NCBI RefSeq assembly: GCF_052857255.1
Contig: NC_135502.1
Coordinates: 185,067,806-185,131,805 of the forward strand
Direction: 5' to 3'
Length of the DNA stretch: 64,000 nucleotides
Source of the DNA: Amblyomma americanum
Taxonomy: Eukaryota; Arthropoda; Arachnida; Ixodida; Ixodidae
Part shown: piece after piece, positions 8,181-21,450 of the stretch
How positions within the stretch are numbered: position 1 is the stretch's first letter
Layout of the letters: the number at the start of each line of letters is the position of its first letter
Notes under the pieces: model-generated
Database searches by the model: none
The model's input: only the letters and a program-made list of their open reading frames with translations
Told to the model about the DNA's origin: nothing
Position numbers and translations under genes: made by a program

Positions 8181-10580
8181 ACATCTGAACAGGGCCTGGT
8201 GGCACCGTGAACGAGATGACGTTGAGGAACTATTTCGTCTTTTTGGTTCAGATTGTTGGCTTTGTTCTACCTGGCTGCATCGGTACGAGAACGCTAGGAT
8301 TACTAACAGCGACCTGAAAACGCTGAACAGATGTAACACCGAGAGTTACGATGCTACAAGGAACATCGAACAACAGGCGTCAGCCCCTGCGGGAACGGTA
8401 CACTGCTGTCCACGGCCCTCGGAGCAACATGTGAGCCGCTGCGACATCGACGTCAAACTGCTTTAAACAGAGTCATGCTGCGTACATCGTAACGGGGCAT
8501 GGTGGCACCGTGAGCGAGATCACGTTGAGGAACTATTTCATATTTTTAGTTCAGATTGTTGCTTTTGTTATACCAGGCTGCATTGCTCATGAAAACGCCC
8601 GGATTATGAACCGCGACCTGAAAACACTAAACAGACGTAACTCCGAGAGTTACGATGCTACAAGGAACTTCGAGCAACGCGGCATCAGCCCCTGTGGCAT
8701 CAGTCCACCGCTGTCCTCGGCTCTCGGAGTAACATGGGAGCCGCTGCGACATCGACATCAAACTGCTCTAAACAGAGTCACGCTCCGTACATCGGAACGG
8801 AGCATGGTGGCCCCGTGAACGAGATAAGGTTGAGGAACAGTTTCTTCTTTTTAGTTCAGATTGTTGGTTTTGTTCAATCTGGCTGCATTGCTCGTGTGAA
8901 CGCATGAATTACCGACAACGACCTATAAACGCTGAACAGATGTAACTCCGAGAGTTACGATGCTACAAGGAACATCGAGCAACACGGCATCAGCGCCAAT
9001 GGGAACAATTATCGGAGTAACATGGGAGCCGCTGCGACATCGACGTCAAACTGCCTAAACCAGAGTCACGCTCTGTACATCTGAACAGGGCATGGTGGCA
9101 CAGTGAGCGAGATCACGTTGAGGAACTATTTCATCTTTTTGGTTCAGATTGTTGACATTGTGCTACCTGGCTGCATCGGTCACGAGAACGCCTGGATACT
9201 GACAGCGACGTGAAATCGCTGAACAGATGTAATACCGAGAGTTACGATGCTACAAGGAACATCGAGCAACACGGCATCAGCCCCTCTGGGAACGGTACAG
9301 TGCTGTCCACGGCCCTCGGAGTTACATGGGAGGCGCTGCGACATCGTGGTCAAATTGCTTTAAACAAAGTCACGCTCCGTTCATAGGAACGGGGCATGGT
9401 GGCGCCTTGAACGAGATGACGTTGAGGAACTATTTCGTCGTTTTGGTTCAGATTGTTTGTTTTGTTCATCCTGGCTGCATTGCTCATGAGAACGCCTGGA
9501 TTACCGAAAGCGACCTGAAAACGCTGAACAGATGTAACTCCGCGAGTTACGATGCTACAAGTAACATCGAGCAACACGGGATCAGCCTCTGTGGGAACAG
9601 TCTACCGCTGTCCACGGCCCTCGGAGTAACACGGGAGCCGCTGCGACATCGACGTCAAACAGCTTTAAACAGAGTCACACTCCGTTGATCGGAACGGCGC
9701 AAGGTGTCACCGTGAGCGAGATGACGTTAAGGAACTATTTCATCTTTTTGGTTCAGATTGTTGGTTTTGTTCAACCTGGCTGCATTGCTCATGAGAACGC
9801 CTGGATTACTGACAGCGACCTGAAAATGCTGTACGGATGTAATAGCGAGAGTTACGATGCTACAAAAACATCGAGCAACACGGCATCAGCCCCTGTGGGA
9901 ACAGTTCTCGGAGTAACATGGGAGCCGCGGCGACATCGAAGTCAAACTGCTTTAAACAGGTTCACGCCCCGTTCATCTGAACAGGGCATGGTGGCCCCGT
10001 GAACGAGATGAGGTTGAGGAACTATTTCGTATTTTTAGTTCCGATTGATGGTTTTGTTATACTTGGCTGCATTGCTCATGAGAACGCTTGGATTCCCGAC
10101 CACGACCTGAAAACACTAAAGAGACATAACTCCGAGAGTTACGATACTACAAGGAACATCGAGCAACGCGTCATCAGCCCCTGTGGGAACAGTCCACCGC
10201 TCTCCTCAGCCCTCGGAGTAACATAGGAGGCGCTGCGACATTGTCGTCAAAATGCTTTAAACATAGTCACGCTCGCTTCATTGTAACTGGGCATGGTGGC
10301 ACCGTGAGCGAGATGACGTTTAGGAACTATTTGGTCTTTTTGGTTCTGATTGTTGGTTTTGTTCTACCTGGCTGCATTGCTCATGAGAACTACTGGATTA
10401 CCAAAAGCGACCTGAAAACAGTATACAGACGTAACTCCGAGAGTTACGATGCTACAAGGAACTTCGAGCAACGCGGCATCAGCCCCTGTGGCAACAGTCC
10501 ACCGCTGTCCTCGGCCCTCGGAGTAACATGGGAGCCGCTGCGACAGCGACGTCAAACTGTTTTAAACCAAGTCACTCACC
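8180..10580. repeat. Eight-monomer higher-order unit, copy 1 (about 2.4 kb)
   Basis: 8180-10580 aligns with 10582-12980 at an offset of 2400-2403 bp. Shared private variants include AACGCTAGGATTACTAACAG, GAACAACAGGCGTCAGCCCC, the GTGTGAACGCATGAATTACC step (near 8896 and 11298), ACTCCGCGAGTTACG, TACAAAAACATCGAGC and GAGACATAACTCC. Eight monomers would be 2440 bp; internal small deletions account for the shortfall. Confidence 0.85.
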
Positions 10581-10581
10581 G

Positions 10582-12980
10582 TTCATCAGAACGGGGCATG
10601 GTGGCACCGTGAGCGAGATGACGTTGAGGAACTATTTCGTCTTTTTGGTTCAGATTGTTGGCTTTGTTCTACCTGGCTGCATCGGAACGAGAACGCTAGG
10701 ATTACTAACAGCGACCTGAAAACGCTGAACAGATGTAACACCGAGAGTTACGATGCTACAAGGAACATCGAACAACAGGCGTCAGCCCCTGCGGGAACGG
10801 TACACTGCTGTCCACGGCCCTCGGAGTAACATGTGAGCCGCTGCGACATCGACGTCAAACTGCTTTAAACAGAGTCACGCTGCGTACATCGTAACGGGGC
10901 ATGGTGGCACCGTGAGCGAGATCACGTTGAGGAACAATTTCATATTTTTAGTTCAGATTGTTGGTTTTGTTATACCAGGCTGCATTGCTCATGAAAACGC
11001 CTGGATTATCAACCGCGACCTGAAAACACTAAACAGACGTAACTCCGAGAGTTACGATGCTACAAGCAACTTCGAGCAACGCGGCATCAGCCCCTGTGGC
11101 AACAGTCCACCGCTGTCCTCGGCTCTCGGAGTAACATGGGAGCCGCTGCGACAGCGACATCAAACTGCTCTAAACAGAGTCACGCTCCGTACATCGGAAC
11201 GGAGCATGGTGGCCCCGTGAACGAAATGAGGTTGAGGAACTATTTCTTCTTTTTAGTTCAGATTGTTGGTTTTGTTCTATCTGGCTGCATTGCTCGTGTG
11301 AACGCATGAATTACCGACAACGACCTATAAACGCTGAACAGATGTAACTCCGAGAGTTACGATTCTACAAGGAACATCGAGCAACACGGCATCAGCGCCA
11401 ATGGGAACAATTCTCGGAGTAACATGGGAGCCGCTGCGACATCGACGTCAAACTGCCTAAAACAGAGTCACGCTCTGTACATCTGAACAGGGCATGGTGG
11501 CACCGTGAGCGAGATCACGTTGAGGAACTATTTCGTCTTTTTGGTTCAGATTGTTGACTTTGTTCTACCTGGCTGCATCGGTCACGAGAACGCCTGGATT
11601 ACTGACAGCGACTTGAAATCGCTGAACAGATGTAATACCGAGAGTTACGATGCTACAAGGAACATCGAGCAACACGGCATCAGCCCCTCTGGGAACGGTA
11701 CAGTGCTGTCCAAGGCCGTCGGAGTAACATGGGAGGCGCTGCGACATCGAGGTCAAATTGCTTTAAACAAAGTCACGCTCCGTTCATAGGAACGGGGCAT
11801 GGTGGCGCCTTGAGCGAGATGACGTTGAGGAACTATTTCGTCGTTTTGGTTCAGATTGTTTGTTTTCATCCTGGCTGCATTGCTCATGAGAACGCCTGGA
11901 TTACCGACAGCGACATGAAAACGCTGAAAAGATGTAACTCCGCGAGTTACGATGCTACTAGTAACATCGAGCAACACGGGATCAGCCTCTGTGGGAACAG
12001 TCTACCGCTGTCCACGGCCCTCGGAGTAACACGGGAGCCGCTGCGACATCGACGTCAAACAGCTTTAAACAGATTCACACTCGGTTGATCGGAACGGCGC
12101 ATGGTGGCACCGTGAGCGAGATGACGTTAAGGAACTATTTCATCTTTTTGGTTCAGATTGTTGGTTTTGTTCTACCTGGCTGCATTGCTCATGAGAACGC
12201 CATGATTACTGACAGCGACCTGAAAATGCTGTACAGATGTAATAGCGAGAGTTACGGTGCTACAAAAACATCGAGCAACACGGCATCAGCCCCTGTGGGA
12301 ACAGATCTCGGAGTAACATGGGAGCCGCGGCGACATCGAAATCAAACTGCTTTAAACAGGTTCACGCCCCGTTCATCTGAACAGGGCATGGTGGCCCCGT
12401 GAACGAGATGAGGTTGAGGAACTATTTCGTATTTTTAGTTCAGATTGATTGCTTTGTTATACCTGGCTGCATTGCTCATGAGAACGCCTGGATTCCCGAC
12501 CACGACCTGAAAACACTAAAGAGACATAACTCCGAGAGTTACGATACTACAAGGAACATCGAGCAACGCGTCATCAGCCCCTGTGGGAACAGTCCACCGC
12601 TCTCCTAAGCCCTCGGAGTAACATAGGAGCCGCTGTGACATTGACGTCAATATGCCTTAAACATAGTCACGCTCGCTTCATTGTAACGGGGCATGGTGGC
12701 ACCGTGAGCGAGATGACGTTTAGGGACTATTTGGTCTTTTTGGTTCTGATTGTTGGTTTTGTTCTACCTGGCTGCATTGCTCATGAGAACTACTGGATTA
12801 CCAAAAGCGACCTGAAAACACTAAACAGACGTAACTCCGAGAGTTACGATGCTACAAGGAACTTCGAGCAATGCGGCATCAGCCCCTGTGGCAACAGTCT
12901 ACCGCTGTGCACGGGCCTCGGAGTAGCATGGGAGCTGCTGCGACATCGACGTCAAACTGCTTGAAACCGAGTCACTCACT
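10582..12980. repeat. Eight-monomer higher-order unit, copy 2 (about 2.4 kb)
   Basis: Direct tandem continuation of the unit at 8180-10580. Differences are modest; for example a three-base deletion near 11865 (TTTGTTTTCATCC against TTTGTTTTGTTCATCC near 9462). The last 350 bp remain similar but more mismatched. Confidence 0.85.
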
Positions 12981-13144
12981 GTTCATTGGAACGGGGCATG
13001 GTGGTACCGTGAGCGAGATGACGTTGAGGAAATATTTCGTCTTTTTGGTTCAGATTGTTGGCTTTGTTCTACCTGGCTGCATCGTTCACGAGAACGCCTG
13101 GATTACTAACAGCGACCTGAAAACGCTGAACAGATGTAACACCG

Positions 13145-15070
13145 AGAGCTACGATGCTACAAGGAACATCGAGCAACGTGGCATCAGCCGCTGTGGCAAC
13201 AGTCCACCGCTGTCCTCGGCCCTCGGAGTAACATGGGAGCCGCTGCGACAGCGACGTCAAACTGCATTAAACCCAGTCACTCACCGTTCATCGGAACGGG
13301 GCATGGTGGCACCGTGAGCGAGATGACGTTGAGGAACTATTTCGTCTTTTTGGTTCAGATTGTTGGCTTTTTTCTACCTGGCTGCATCGGTCGCGAGAAC
13401 GGCTGGATTACTGACAGCGACCTGAAAATGCTGAACAGATGCAATACCGAAAGTTACGATGCTACAGGGAACATCGAGCAACACGGCATCAGCCCTTGTG
13501 GGAACGGTACACTGCTGTCCACGGCCGTCGGAGTAACATGGGAGCCGCTGCGACATCGACGTCAAACTGCTTTAAACGGAGTCACGCTCCGTACATTGGA
13601 ACGGGGCATGGTGGCACCGTAAGCGAGATGACGTTGAGGAACGATTTCGTCTTTTTGGTTCAGATGGTTGGTTTTGTTCCACCTGGCTGCATTGCTCATG
13701 AGAACTCCTGGATTACCGATAGCGACCTGAAAACGCTGAACAGATGTATCTCCGAGAGTTACGTTGTTACAAGGAACATCGAGCAACACGGCATCAGCCT
13801 CGGCGGGAGCAGTCCACCGCTCTCCACAGCCCTCGGAGTAACATGGGAGCCGCTGCGACATCGACCTCAAACTGCTTTTAACAGAATCACGCTCCGTTCA
13901 TCGGAACGGGCCATGGTGGCATGGTGAGCGAGATGACGTATAGAAACTATTTCGTCTTTTTGGTTCAGATTGTTGGGTTTGTTCTACCTGGCTGCATTGC
14001 TCATGAGAACTACTGGATTACCGATAGCGACCTGAAAACGCTGAACAGATATAACTCCGAGAGTTACAATGCTACAAGGAACATCGAGCAACGCGGCATC
14101 AGCCCCTGTGGGAAGAGTACTCGGAGGAATATTGGAGCCGTTGCGACATCGATGTCAAACTGCTTAAAACCGAGTCAGGCTCTGTACATCTGAACAGGGC
14201 ATGGTGGCACCGTGAGCGAGATGACATTGAGGAACTATTTCTTCTTTTTGGTTCAGATTGTTGGCTTTGTTCTACCTGGCTGCATCGGTCACGAGAACGC
14301 CTGGATTACTAACAGCGACATGAAAACGCTGAACAGATGTTACACCGAGAGTTACGATGCTACAACGAACATCGAGCAACAGGCATCAGCCCCTGCGGGA
14401 ACGGTACACTGCTGTCCACGACCCTCGGAGTAACATGGGAGCCGCTGCGACATCGACGTCAAACTGCTTTAAACAGTGTCACGCTGCGTACATCGGAACA
14501 GGCCATGGTGGCACCGTGAGCGAGATGACATTGAGGAACTATTTCATATTTTTAGTTCAGATTGTTGGTTTTGTTATACCATGCTGCATTGGTCATGAGA
14601 ACGCCTGGATTATCGACCACGACCTGAAAACACTGATCCGACGTAACTCCGAGAGTTACGATGCTACAAGTAACATCAAGCAACACGGGATCAGCCTCTG
14701 TGGGAACTGTCTACCGCTGTCCCCGGCCCTCGGAGTAACATAGGAGGCGCTGCGACATCGACGTCAAACAGCTTTAAACAGAGTCACGCTCCGTTCATCG
14801 GAACGGGGCATGGTGGCACCATGAGCGAGATGACGTTTAGGAACTATTTCGTCTTTTCAGTTGAGATTGTTGGTTTTGTTCCACCTGGCTGCATTGCTCA
14901 TGAGAAGGCCTGGATTACCGACAGCGACCTGATACGCTGAACAGATGCAATTCCGAGAGTTACGATGCTACAAGGAACATCGAGCAACGCGGCATCAACC
15001 CCAGAGGGAACGGTCCAACGCTGTACACGGGCCTCGGAGTAATATGGGAGCCGCTGCGACATCGACGTCA
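13145..15070. repeat. Nearly identical 1.9-kb duplication, copy 1 (partner 16176-18100)
   Basis: Aligned at a constant offset of 3031 bp with only scattered differences seen, such as G at 13402 against C at 16433 and G at 13643 against T at 16674. Private variants shared by both include ATCTCCGAGAG, TACGTTGTTACAAGG, CTCGGCGGGAGCAG, GATGACGTATAGAAAC and GAAGAGTACTCGGAGG. The last 300 bp are more divergent. The near-identity implies a recent event. Confidence 0.88.
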
Positions 15071-15344
15071 AACTGCTTTAAAAAGAACCACGCTGCGTTC
15101 ATCGAAACGGGGAATATTGGCGCCGTGAGCGAGATGACGTTGAGAAACTAGTTCGTGTTTTTGGTTAAGATTGTTGGTTTAGTTCTACCTGGCTGCATTA
15201 CTCATGAGAATGCCTGGATTACCGACAGCGACCTGAAAACGCTTAACAGATGTAACTCTGAGAGTTACGATGCTACAAGGAACATCGAGCAGCACGGCAT
15301 CAGCCCCTGTAGGACCAGTCAACCGCTGTGCACGGCCCTCGGAG

Positions 15345-15597
15345 TAACACTGGAGCAGCTGCGACATCGACGTCAAACTGGTTTAAATGCAGTCACGCTC
15401 CGTTCATCGGAACGGGGCATGGTGGCAGCGTGAACGAAATGACGTTGTGAAACTATTTCGTCTTTTTGGTTAAGATTGTTGGTTTTGTTCTACATGGCTG
15501 CATTGCTCATGAGAACTACTGGATTACCGATAGCGACCTGAAAACGCAGAACAGATGTAACTCCGAGAGTTACGATGCTACAAGGAACATCGAGCAA
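15345..15597. repeat. Short duplication block (partner 18968-19220)
   Basis: Offset 3623 bp. Shared variants: AACACTGGAGCAGCTGCG, CTGGTTTAAATGCAGTC, GTGAACGAAATGACGTTGTG, TTCTACATGGCTGC and ACGCAGAACAGATG. The copies part at GAGCAAC followed by GCGTC here and ACGGC there. Confidence 0.8.
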
Positions 15598-15598
15598 C

Positions 15599-16090
15599 GC
15601 GTCATCAGCCCCTGTGGGAACAGTCCACCGCTCTCCTCAGCCCTCGGAGTAACATAGGAGGCGCTGCGACATTGACGTCAAAATGCTTTAAACATAGTCA
15701 CGCTCGCTTCATTGTAACTGGGCATGGTGGCACCGTGAGCGAGATGACGTTTAGGAACTATTTGGTCTTTTTGGTTCTGATTGTTGGTTTTGTTCTACCT
15801 GGCTGCATTGCTCATGAGAACTACTGGATTACCAAAAGCGACCTGAAAACAGTAAACAGACGTAACTCCGAGAGTTACGATGCTACAAGGAACTTCGAGC
15901 AACGCGGCATCAGCCCCTGTGGCAACAGTCCACCGCTGTCCTCGGCCCTCGGAGTAACATGGGAGCCTCTGCGACAGCGACGTCAAACTGTTTTAAACCA
16001 AGTCACTCACCGTTCATCAGAACGGGGCATGGTGGCACCGTGAGCGAGATGACGTTGAGGAACTATTTCGTCTTTTTGGTTCAGATTGTT
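15599..16090. repeat. Copy of 10168-10659 spliced into a different context
   Basis: Offset 5431 bp. Shared variants: GCGTCATCAGCC, CTCTCCTCAGCC, CATAGGAGGCGCTGCG, CACGCTCGCTTCATTG, GAACTACTGGATTACCAAAAG and TTTTAAACCAAGTCACTCACC. It lies between two other duplicated blocks, so three sources meet within 700 bp. Confidence 0.8.
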
Positions 16091-16175
16091 GGTTTTGTTC
16101 CACCTGGCTGCATTGCTCATGAGAACTCCTGGATTACCGATAGCGACCTGAAAACGCTGAACAGATGTATCTCCG

Positions 16176-18100
16176 AGAGCTACGATGCTACAAGGAACAT
16201 CGAGCAACGTGGCATCAGCCCCTGTGGCAACAGTCCACCGCTGTCCTCGGCCCTCGGAGTAACATTGGAGCCGCTGCGACAGCGACGTCAAACTGCATTA
16301 AACCCAGTCACTCACCGTTCATCGGAACGGGGCATGGTGGCACCGTGAGCGAGATGACGTTGAAAAACTATTTCGTCTTTTTGGTTCAGATTGTTGGCTT
16401 TTTTCTACCTGGCTGCATCGGTCGCGAGAACGCCTGGATTACTGACAGCGACCTGAAAATGCTGAACAGATGCAATACCGAAAGTTACGATGCTACAGGG
16501 AACATCGAGCAACACGGCATCAGCCCTTGTGGGAACGGTACACTGCTGTCCACGGCCGTCGGAGTAACATGGGAGCCGCTGCGACATCGACGTCAAACTG
16601 CTTTAAACGGAGTCACGCTCCGTACATTGGAACGGGGCATGGTGGCACCGTAAGCGAGATGACGTTGAGGAACTATTTCGTCTTTTTGGTTCAGATGGTT
16701 GGTTTTGTTCCACCTGGCTGCATTGCTCATGAGAACTCCTGGATTACCGATAGCGACCTGAAAACGCTGAACAGATGTATCTCCGAGAGTTACGTTGTTA
16801 CAAGGAACATCGAGCAACACGGCATCAGCCTCGGCGGGAGCAGTCCACCGCTCTCCACAGCCCTCGGAGTAACATGGGAGCCGCTGCGACATCGACCTCA
16901 AACTGCTTTTAACAGAATCACGCTCCGTTCATCGGAACGGGCCATGGTGGCATGGTGAGCGAGATGACGTATAGAAACTATTTCGTCTTTTTGGTTCAGA
17001 TTGTTGGGTTTGTTCTACCTGGCTGCATTGCTCATGAGAACTACTGGATTACCGATAGCGACCTGAAAACGCTGAACAGATATAACTCCGAGAGTTACAA
17101 TGCTACAAGGAACATCGAGCAACGCGGCATCAGCCCCTGTGGGAAGAGTACTCGGAGGAATATTGGAGCCGTTGCGACATCGATGTCAAACTGCTTAAAA
17201 CCGAGTCAGGCTCTGTACATCTGAACAGGGCATGGTGGCACCGTGAGCGAGATGACATTGAGGAACTATTTCTTCTTTTTGGTTCAGATTGTTGGCTTTG
17301 TTCTACCTGGCTGCATCGGTCACGAGAACGCCTGGATTACTAACAGCGACATGAAAACGCTGAACAGATGTTACACCGAGAGTTACGATGCTACAACGAA
17401 CATCGAGCAACAGGCATCAGCCCCTGCGGGAACGGTACACTGCTGTCCACGACCCTCGGAGTAACATGGGAGCCGCTGCGACATCGACGTCAAACTGCTT
17501 TAAACAGTGTCACGCTGCGTACATCGGAACAGGCCATGGTGGCACCGTGAGCGAGATGACATTGAGGAACTATTTCATATTTTTAGTTCAGATTGTTGGT
17601 TTTGTTATACCATGCTGCATTGGTCATGAGAACGCCTGGATTATCGACCACGACCTGAAAACACTGATCCGACGTAACTCCGAGAGTTACGATGCTACAA
17701 GTAACATCAAGCAACACGGGATCAGCCTCTGTGGGAACTGTCTACCGCTGTCCCCGGCCCTCGGAGTAACATAGGAGGCGCTGCGACATCGACGTCAAAG
17801 AGCTTTCAACAGGGTCACGCTCCGTTCATCGGAACGGGGCATGGTGGCACCATAAGCGAGATGACGTTTAGGAACTATTTCGTCTTTTCAGTTGAGATTG
17901 TTGGTTTTGTTCCACCTGGCTGCATTGCTCATGAGAAGGCCTTGATTACCGACAGCGACCTGATACGCTGAACAGATGCAATTCCGAGAGTTACGATGCT
18001 ACAAGGAACATCGAGCAACACGGCATCAACCCCTGAGGGAACGGTCCAACGCTGTACACGGGCCTCGGAGTAACATGGGAGCCCCTGCGACATCGACGTC
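16176..18100. repeat. Nearly identical 1.9-kb duplication, copy 2 (partner 13145-15070)
   Basis: Second copy at offset 3031 bp. Its left edge joins sequence resembling 13671-13760, so the junction is mosaic. After 18100 it becomes ACACTCCGTTCCTCGG where copy 1 has AACCACGCTGCGTTC. Confidence 0.88.
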
Positions 18101-18310
18101 AAACTGCTTTAAACAGAGTCACACTCCGTTCCTCGGAACGGGGCATGGTGGCGCCGTGAGCGAGATGACGTTGATGAACTATTTCGTCTTTTTGGTTCAG
18201 ATAGTTGGTTTTGTTCTACCTTTCTGCATTGCTCATGAGAACGCCAGGATTACCGACAGCGACCTGAAAACGCTGAACAGATGTAACTCCGAGAGTTACG
18301 ATGCTACAAG

Positions 18311-18971
18311 GAACATCGAGCAACGCGGCATCAGCCCCTGTGGGAAGAGTTCTCGGAGAATCATTGGAGCCGTTGCGACATCGATGTCAAGCTGCTTAAA
18401 ACCGAGTCAGGCTCTGTACATCTGAACAGGGCATGGTGGCACCGTGAGCGAGATGACATTGAGGAACTATTTCTTCTTTTTGGTTCAGATTGTTGGCTTT
18501 GTTCTACCTGGCTGCATCGGTCACGAGAACGCCTGGATTACTAACAGCGACATGAAAACGCTGAACAGATGTTACACCGAGAGTTACGATGCTACAAGGA
18601 ACATCGAGCAACAGGCATCAGCCCCTGCGGCAACGGTACACTGCTGTCCACGACCCTTGGAGTAACATGGGAGCCGCTGCGACATCGACGTCAAACTGCT
18701 TTAAACAGAGTCACGCTGCGTACATCGGAACAGGGCATGGTGGCACCGTGAGCGAGATGACATTGAGGAAATATTTCATATTTTTAGTTCAGATTGTTGG
18801 TTTTGTTATACCAGGCTGCATTGGTCATGAGAACGCCTGGGTTATCGACCACGACCTGAAAACACTGAACCGACGTAACTCCGAGAGTTACGATGCTACA
18901 AGTAACATCGAGCAACACGGGAGCAGCTTCTGTGGGAACAGTCTACCGCTGTCCATGGCCCTCGGAGTAAC
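18311..18971. repeat. Third, partial copy of the 14.1-14.7 kb and 17.1-17.8 kb block
   Basis: Matches 17110-17770 at an offset of 1201 bp (about four monomers), sharing ATCGATGTCAA, TGCTTAAAACCGAGTCAGG, TTCTTCTTTTTGG, AGATGTTACACCGAG and ATCGAGCAACAGGCATCAGC. It is a little more divergent than the first two copies are from each other. Confidence 0.82.
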
Positions 18972-20809
18972 ACTGGAGCAGCTGCGACATCGACGTCAAA
19001 CTGGTTTAAATGCAGTCACGCTCCGTTCATCGGAACGGGGCATGGTGGCAGCGTGAACGAAATGACGTTGTGAAACTATTTCGTCTTTTTGGTTAAGATT
19101 GTTGGTTTTGTTCTACATGGCTGCATTGCTCATGAGAACTACTGGATTACCGATAGCGACCTGAAAACGCAGAACAGATGTAACTCCGAGAGTTACGATG
19201 CTACAAGGAACATCGAGCAACACGGCATCAGCCCCAGCGGGAACAGTCCACCGCTCTCTACAGCCCTCGGAGTAACATGGGAGCCGCTGCAACATCGACG
19301 CCAAACTGCTTTGAACAGAGTCACGCTCCGTTCATCGGAACGGGGCATGGTGGCGCCTTGAGCGAGATGACGTTGAGGAACTATTTCGTATTTTTGGTTC
19401 AGATTGTTGGTTTTGTTCATCCTGGCTGCATTGCTCATGAGAACGCCTGTATTACCGACAGCGACCTGAAAACGCTGCGCAGATAACTCCGAGAGTTACG
19501 ATGCTACAAGGAACATCGAGCCACGCGGCATCAGCCCCTGTGGGAACAGTCCACCGCTCTGCACAGCCATCGGAGTAACATGGGAGCCGCAGCGACATCG
19601 ACGTCAAACTGCTTCAAAAAGAATCGCGCTGCGTTCATCGAAGCGGGGAATATTGGCGCCGTGAGCGAGATGAATTTGAGGAACTGTTTCGTCTTTTTGG
19701 TTCAAGTTGTTGGTTTTGTTCTACCTTGCTGCATTGCTCATGAGAACTCCTGGATTACCGACAGCGACCTGAAAACGCTTAACAGATGTAACTCTGATAG
19801 TTACGATGCTACAAGGAACATCGAGCAACACGGCATCAACCCCTGAGGGAACGGTCCACCGCTGTACACGGGCCTCGGAGTAACATGGGAGCCCCTGCGA
19901 CATCGACGTCAAACTGCTTTAAACGGAGTCACACTCCGTTCCTCGGAACGGGGCATGGTGGCGCCGTGAGCGAGATGAAGTTGAGGAACTATTTCGTCAT
20001 TTTGGTTAAGATTGTTTGTTTTGTTCATCCTGGCTGCATTGCTCATGAGAACGCCTGGATTACCGACAGCGACCTGAATACGCTGAACAGATGTAACTCC
20101 GAGAGTTACGATGCTACAAGTAACATCGAGCAACACGGGATCAGCCTCTGTGGGAACAGTCTACCGCTGTCCATGGCCCTCGGAGTAACACGGGAGCCGC
20201 TGCGACATCGACGTCTAACAGCTTTAAACAGAGTCACACTCCGTACATCGGAACGGGACATGGTGGAACCGTGAACGAGAGGATGTTGAGGAACAATTTC
20301 GTCTTTTCAGTCCAGATTGTTGGTTTTGTTCCACCTGGCTGCATTGCTCGTGAGAACGCCAGGATTACCGACAGCGACCTGAAAACGCTGAACAGATGTA
20401 ACTTCGAGAGTTATGATGCTACATGGAACATCGAGCAACACGGCATCAGCCCCGGTGGGAACAGTCCACCGCTCTCCTAAGCGCTCGGAGCAACATAGGA
20501 GCCGCTGCGACATTTGACGTCAAAATGCTTTAAACATAGTCAAGCTCCGTTCATTGTAATGGGGCATGGTGGCACCATGAGCGAGATGACGTTGAGGAAC
20601 CATTTGGTCTTTTTGGTTCTTATTGTTGGTTTTGTTCTACCTGGCTGCACAGCTCATGAGAAATACTGGAGTACCGATAGCGACCTGAAAACGCTGGATA
20701 GATGTAACTCCGAGAGTTACGATGCTACAAGGAACATCGAGCAACACGCCATGAGCCCCGGCGGGAACAGTCCACCGCTCTCCACAGCCCTCGGAGTAAT
20801 GTGGGAGCC

Positions 20810-21450
20810 GCTCCGACATCGACGTCAAACTGGTTTAAAAAGAACCACGCTGCGTTCATCGAAACGGGGAATATTGGCGCCGTGAGCGAGGTGACGTTGA
20901 GAAACTATTTCGTGTTTTTGGTTAAGATTGTTGGTTTTGTTCTACCTGGCTGCATTGCTCATGAGAACGCCTGGATTACCGAGAGCGACCTGAAAACGCT
21001 TAACAGATGTAACTCTGAGAGTTATGATGCTACAAGGAACATCGAGCAACACGGCATCAGCCTCAGCGGGAACAGTCCACCGCTCTCTACAGCCCTCGGA
21101 GTAACATGGGAGCCGCTGCAACATCGACGCCAAACTGCTTTGAACAGAGTCACGCTCCGTTCATCGGAACGGGGCATGGTGGCGCTTTGAGCGAGATGAC
21201 GTTGAGGAACTATTTCGTCTTTTTGGTTCAGATTGTTGGTTTTGTTCATCCTGGCTGCATTGCTCATGAGAACACCTGTATTACCGACAGCGACCTGAAA
21301 ACGCTGAAGAGATGTAACAAGCAGAGTTACGATGCTGCAAGGAACATCGAGCAACACGGCATCAGCCCCGGTGGGAACAGTCCACCGCAGTCCAGGGCCC
21401 TCGGAGTAACACGGGAGCCGCTGCGACATCAACGTCAAATAGTTTAAAGA
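20810..21450. repeat. Duplication block (partner 22900-23540)
   Basis: Offset 2090 bp. Shared variants: CTGGTTTAAAAAGAACC, GAGCCGCTGCAACATCG, GAACACCTGTATTACC and ACGCTGAAGAGATGTAAC. Confidence 0.8.
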
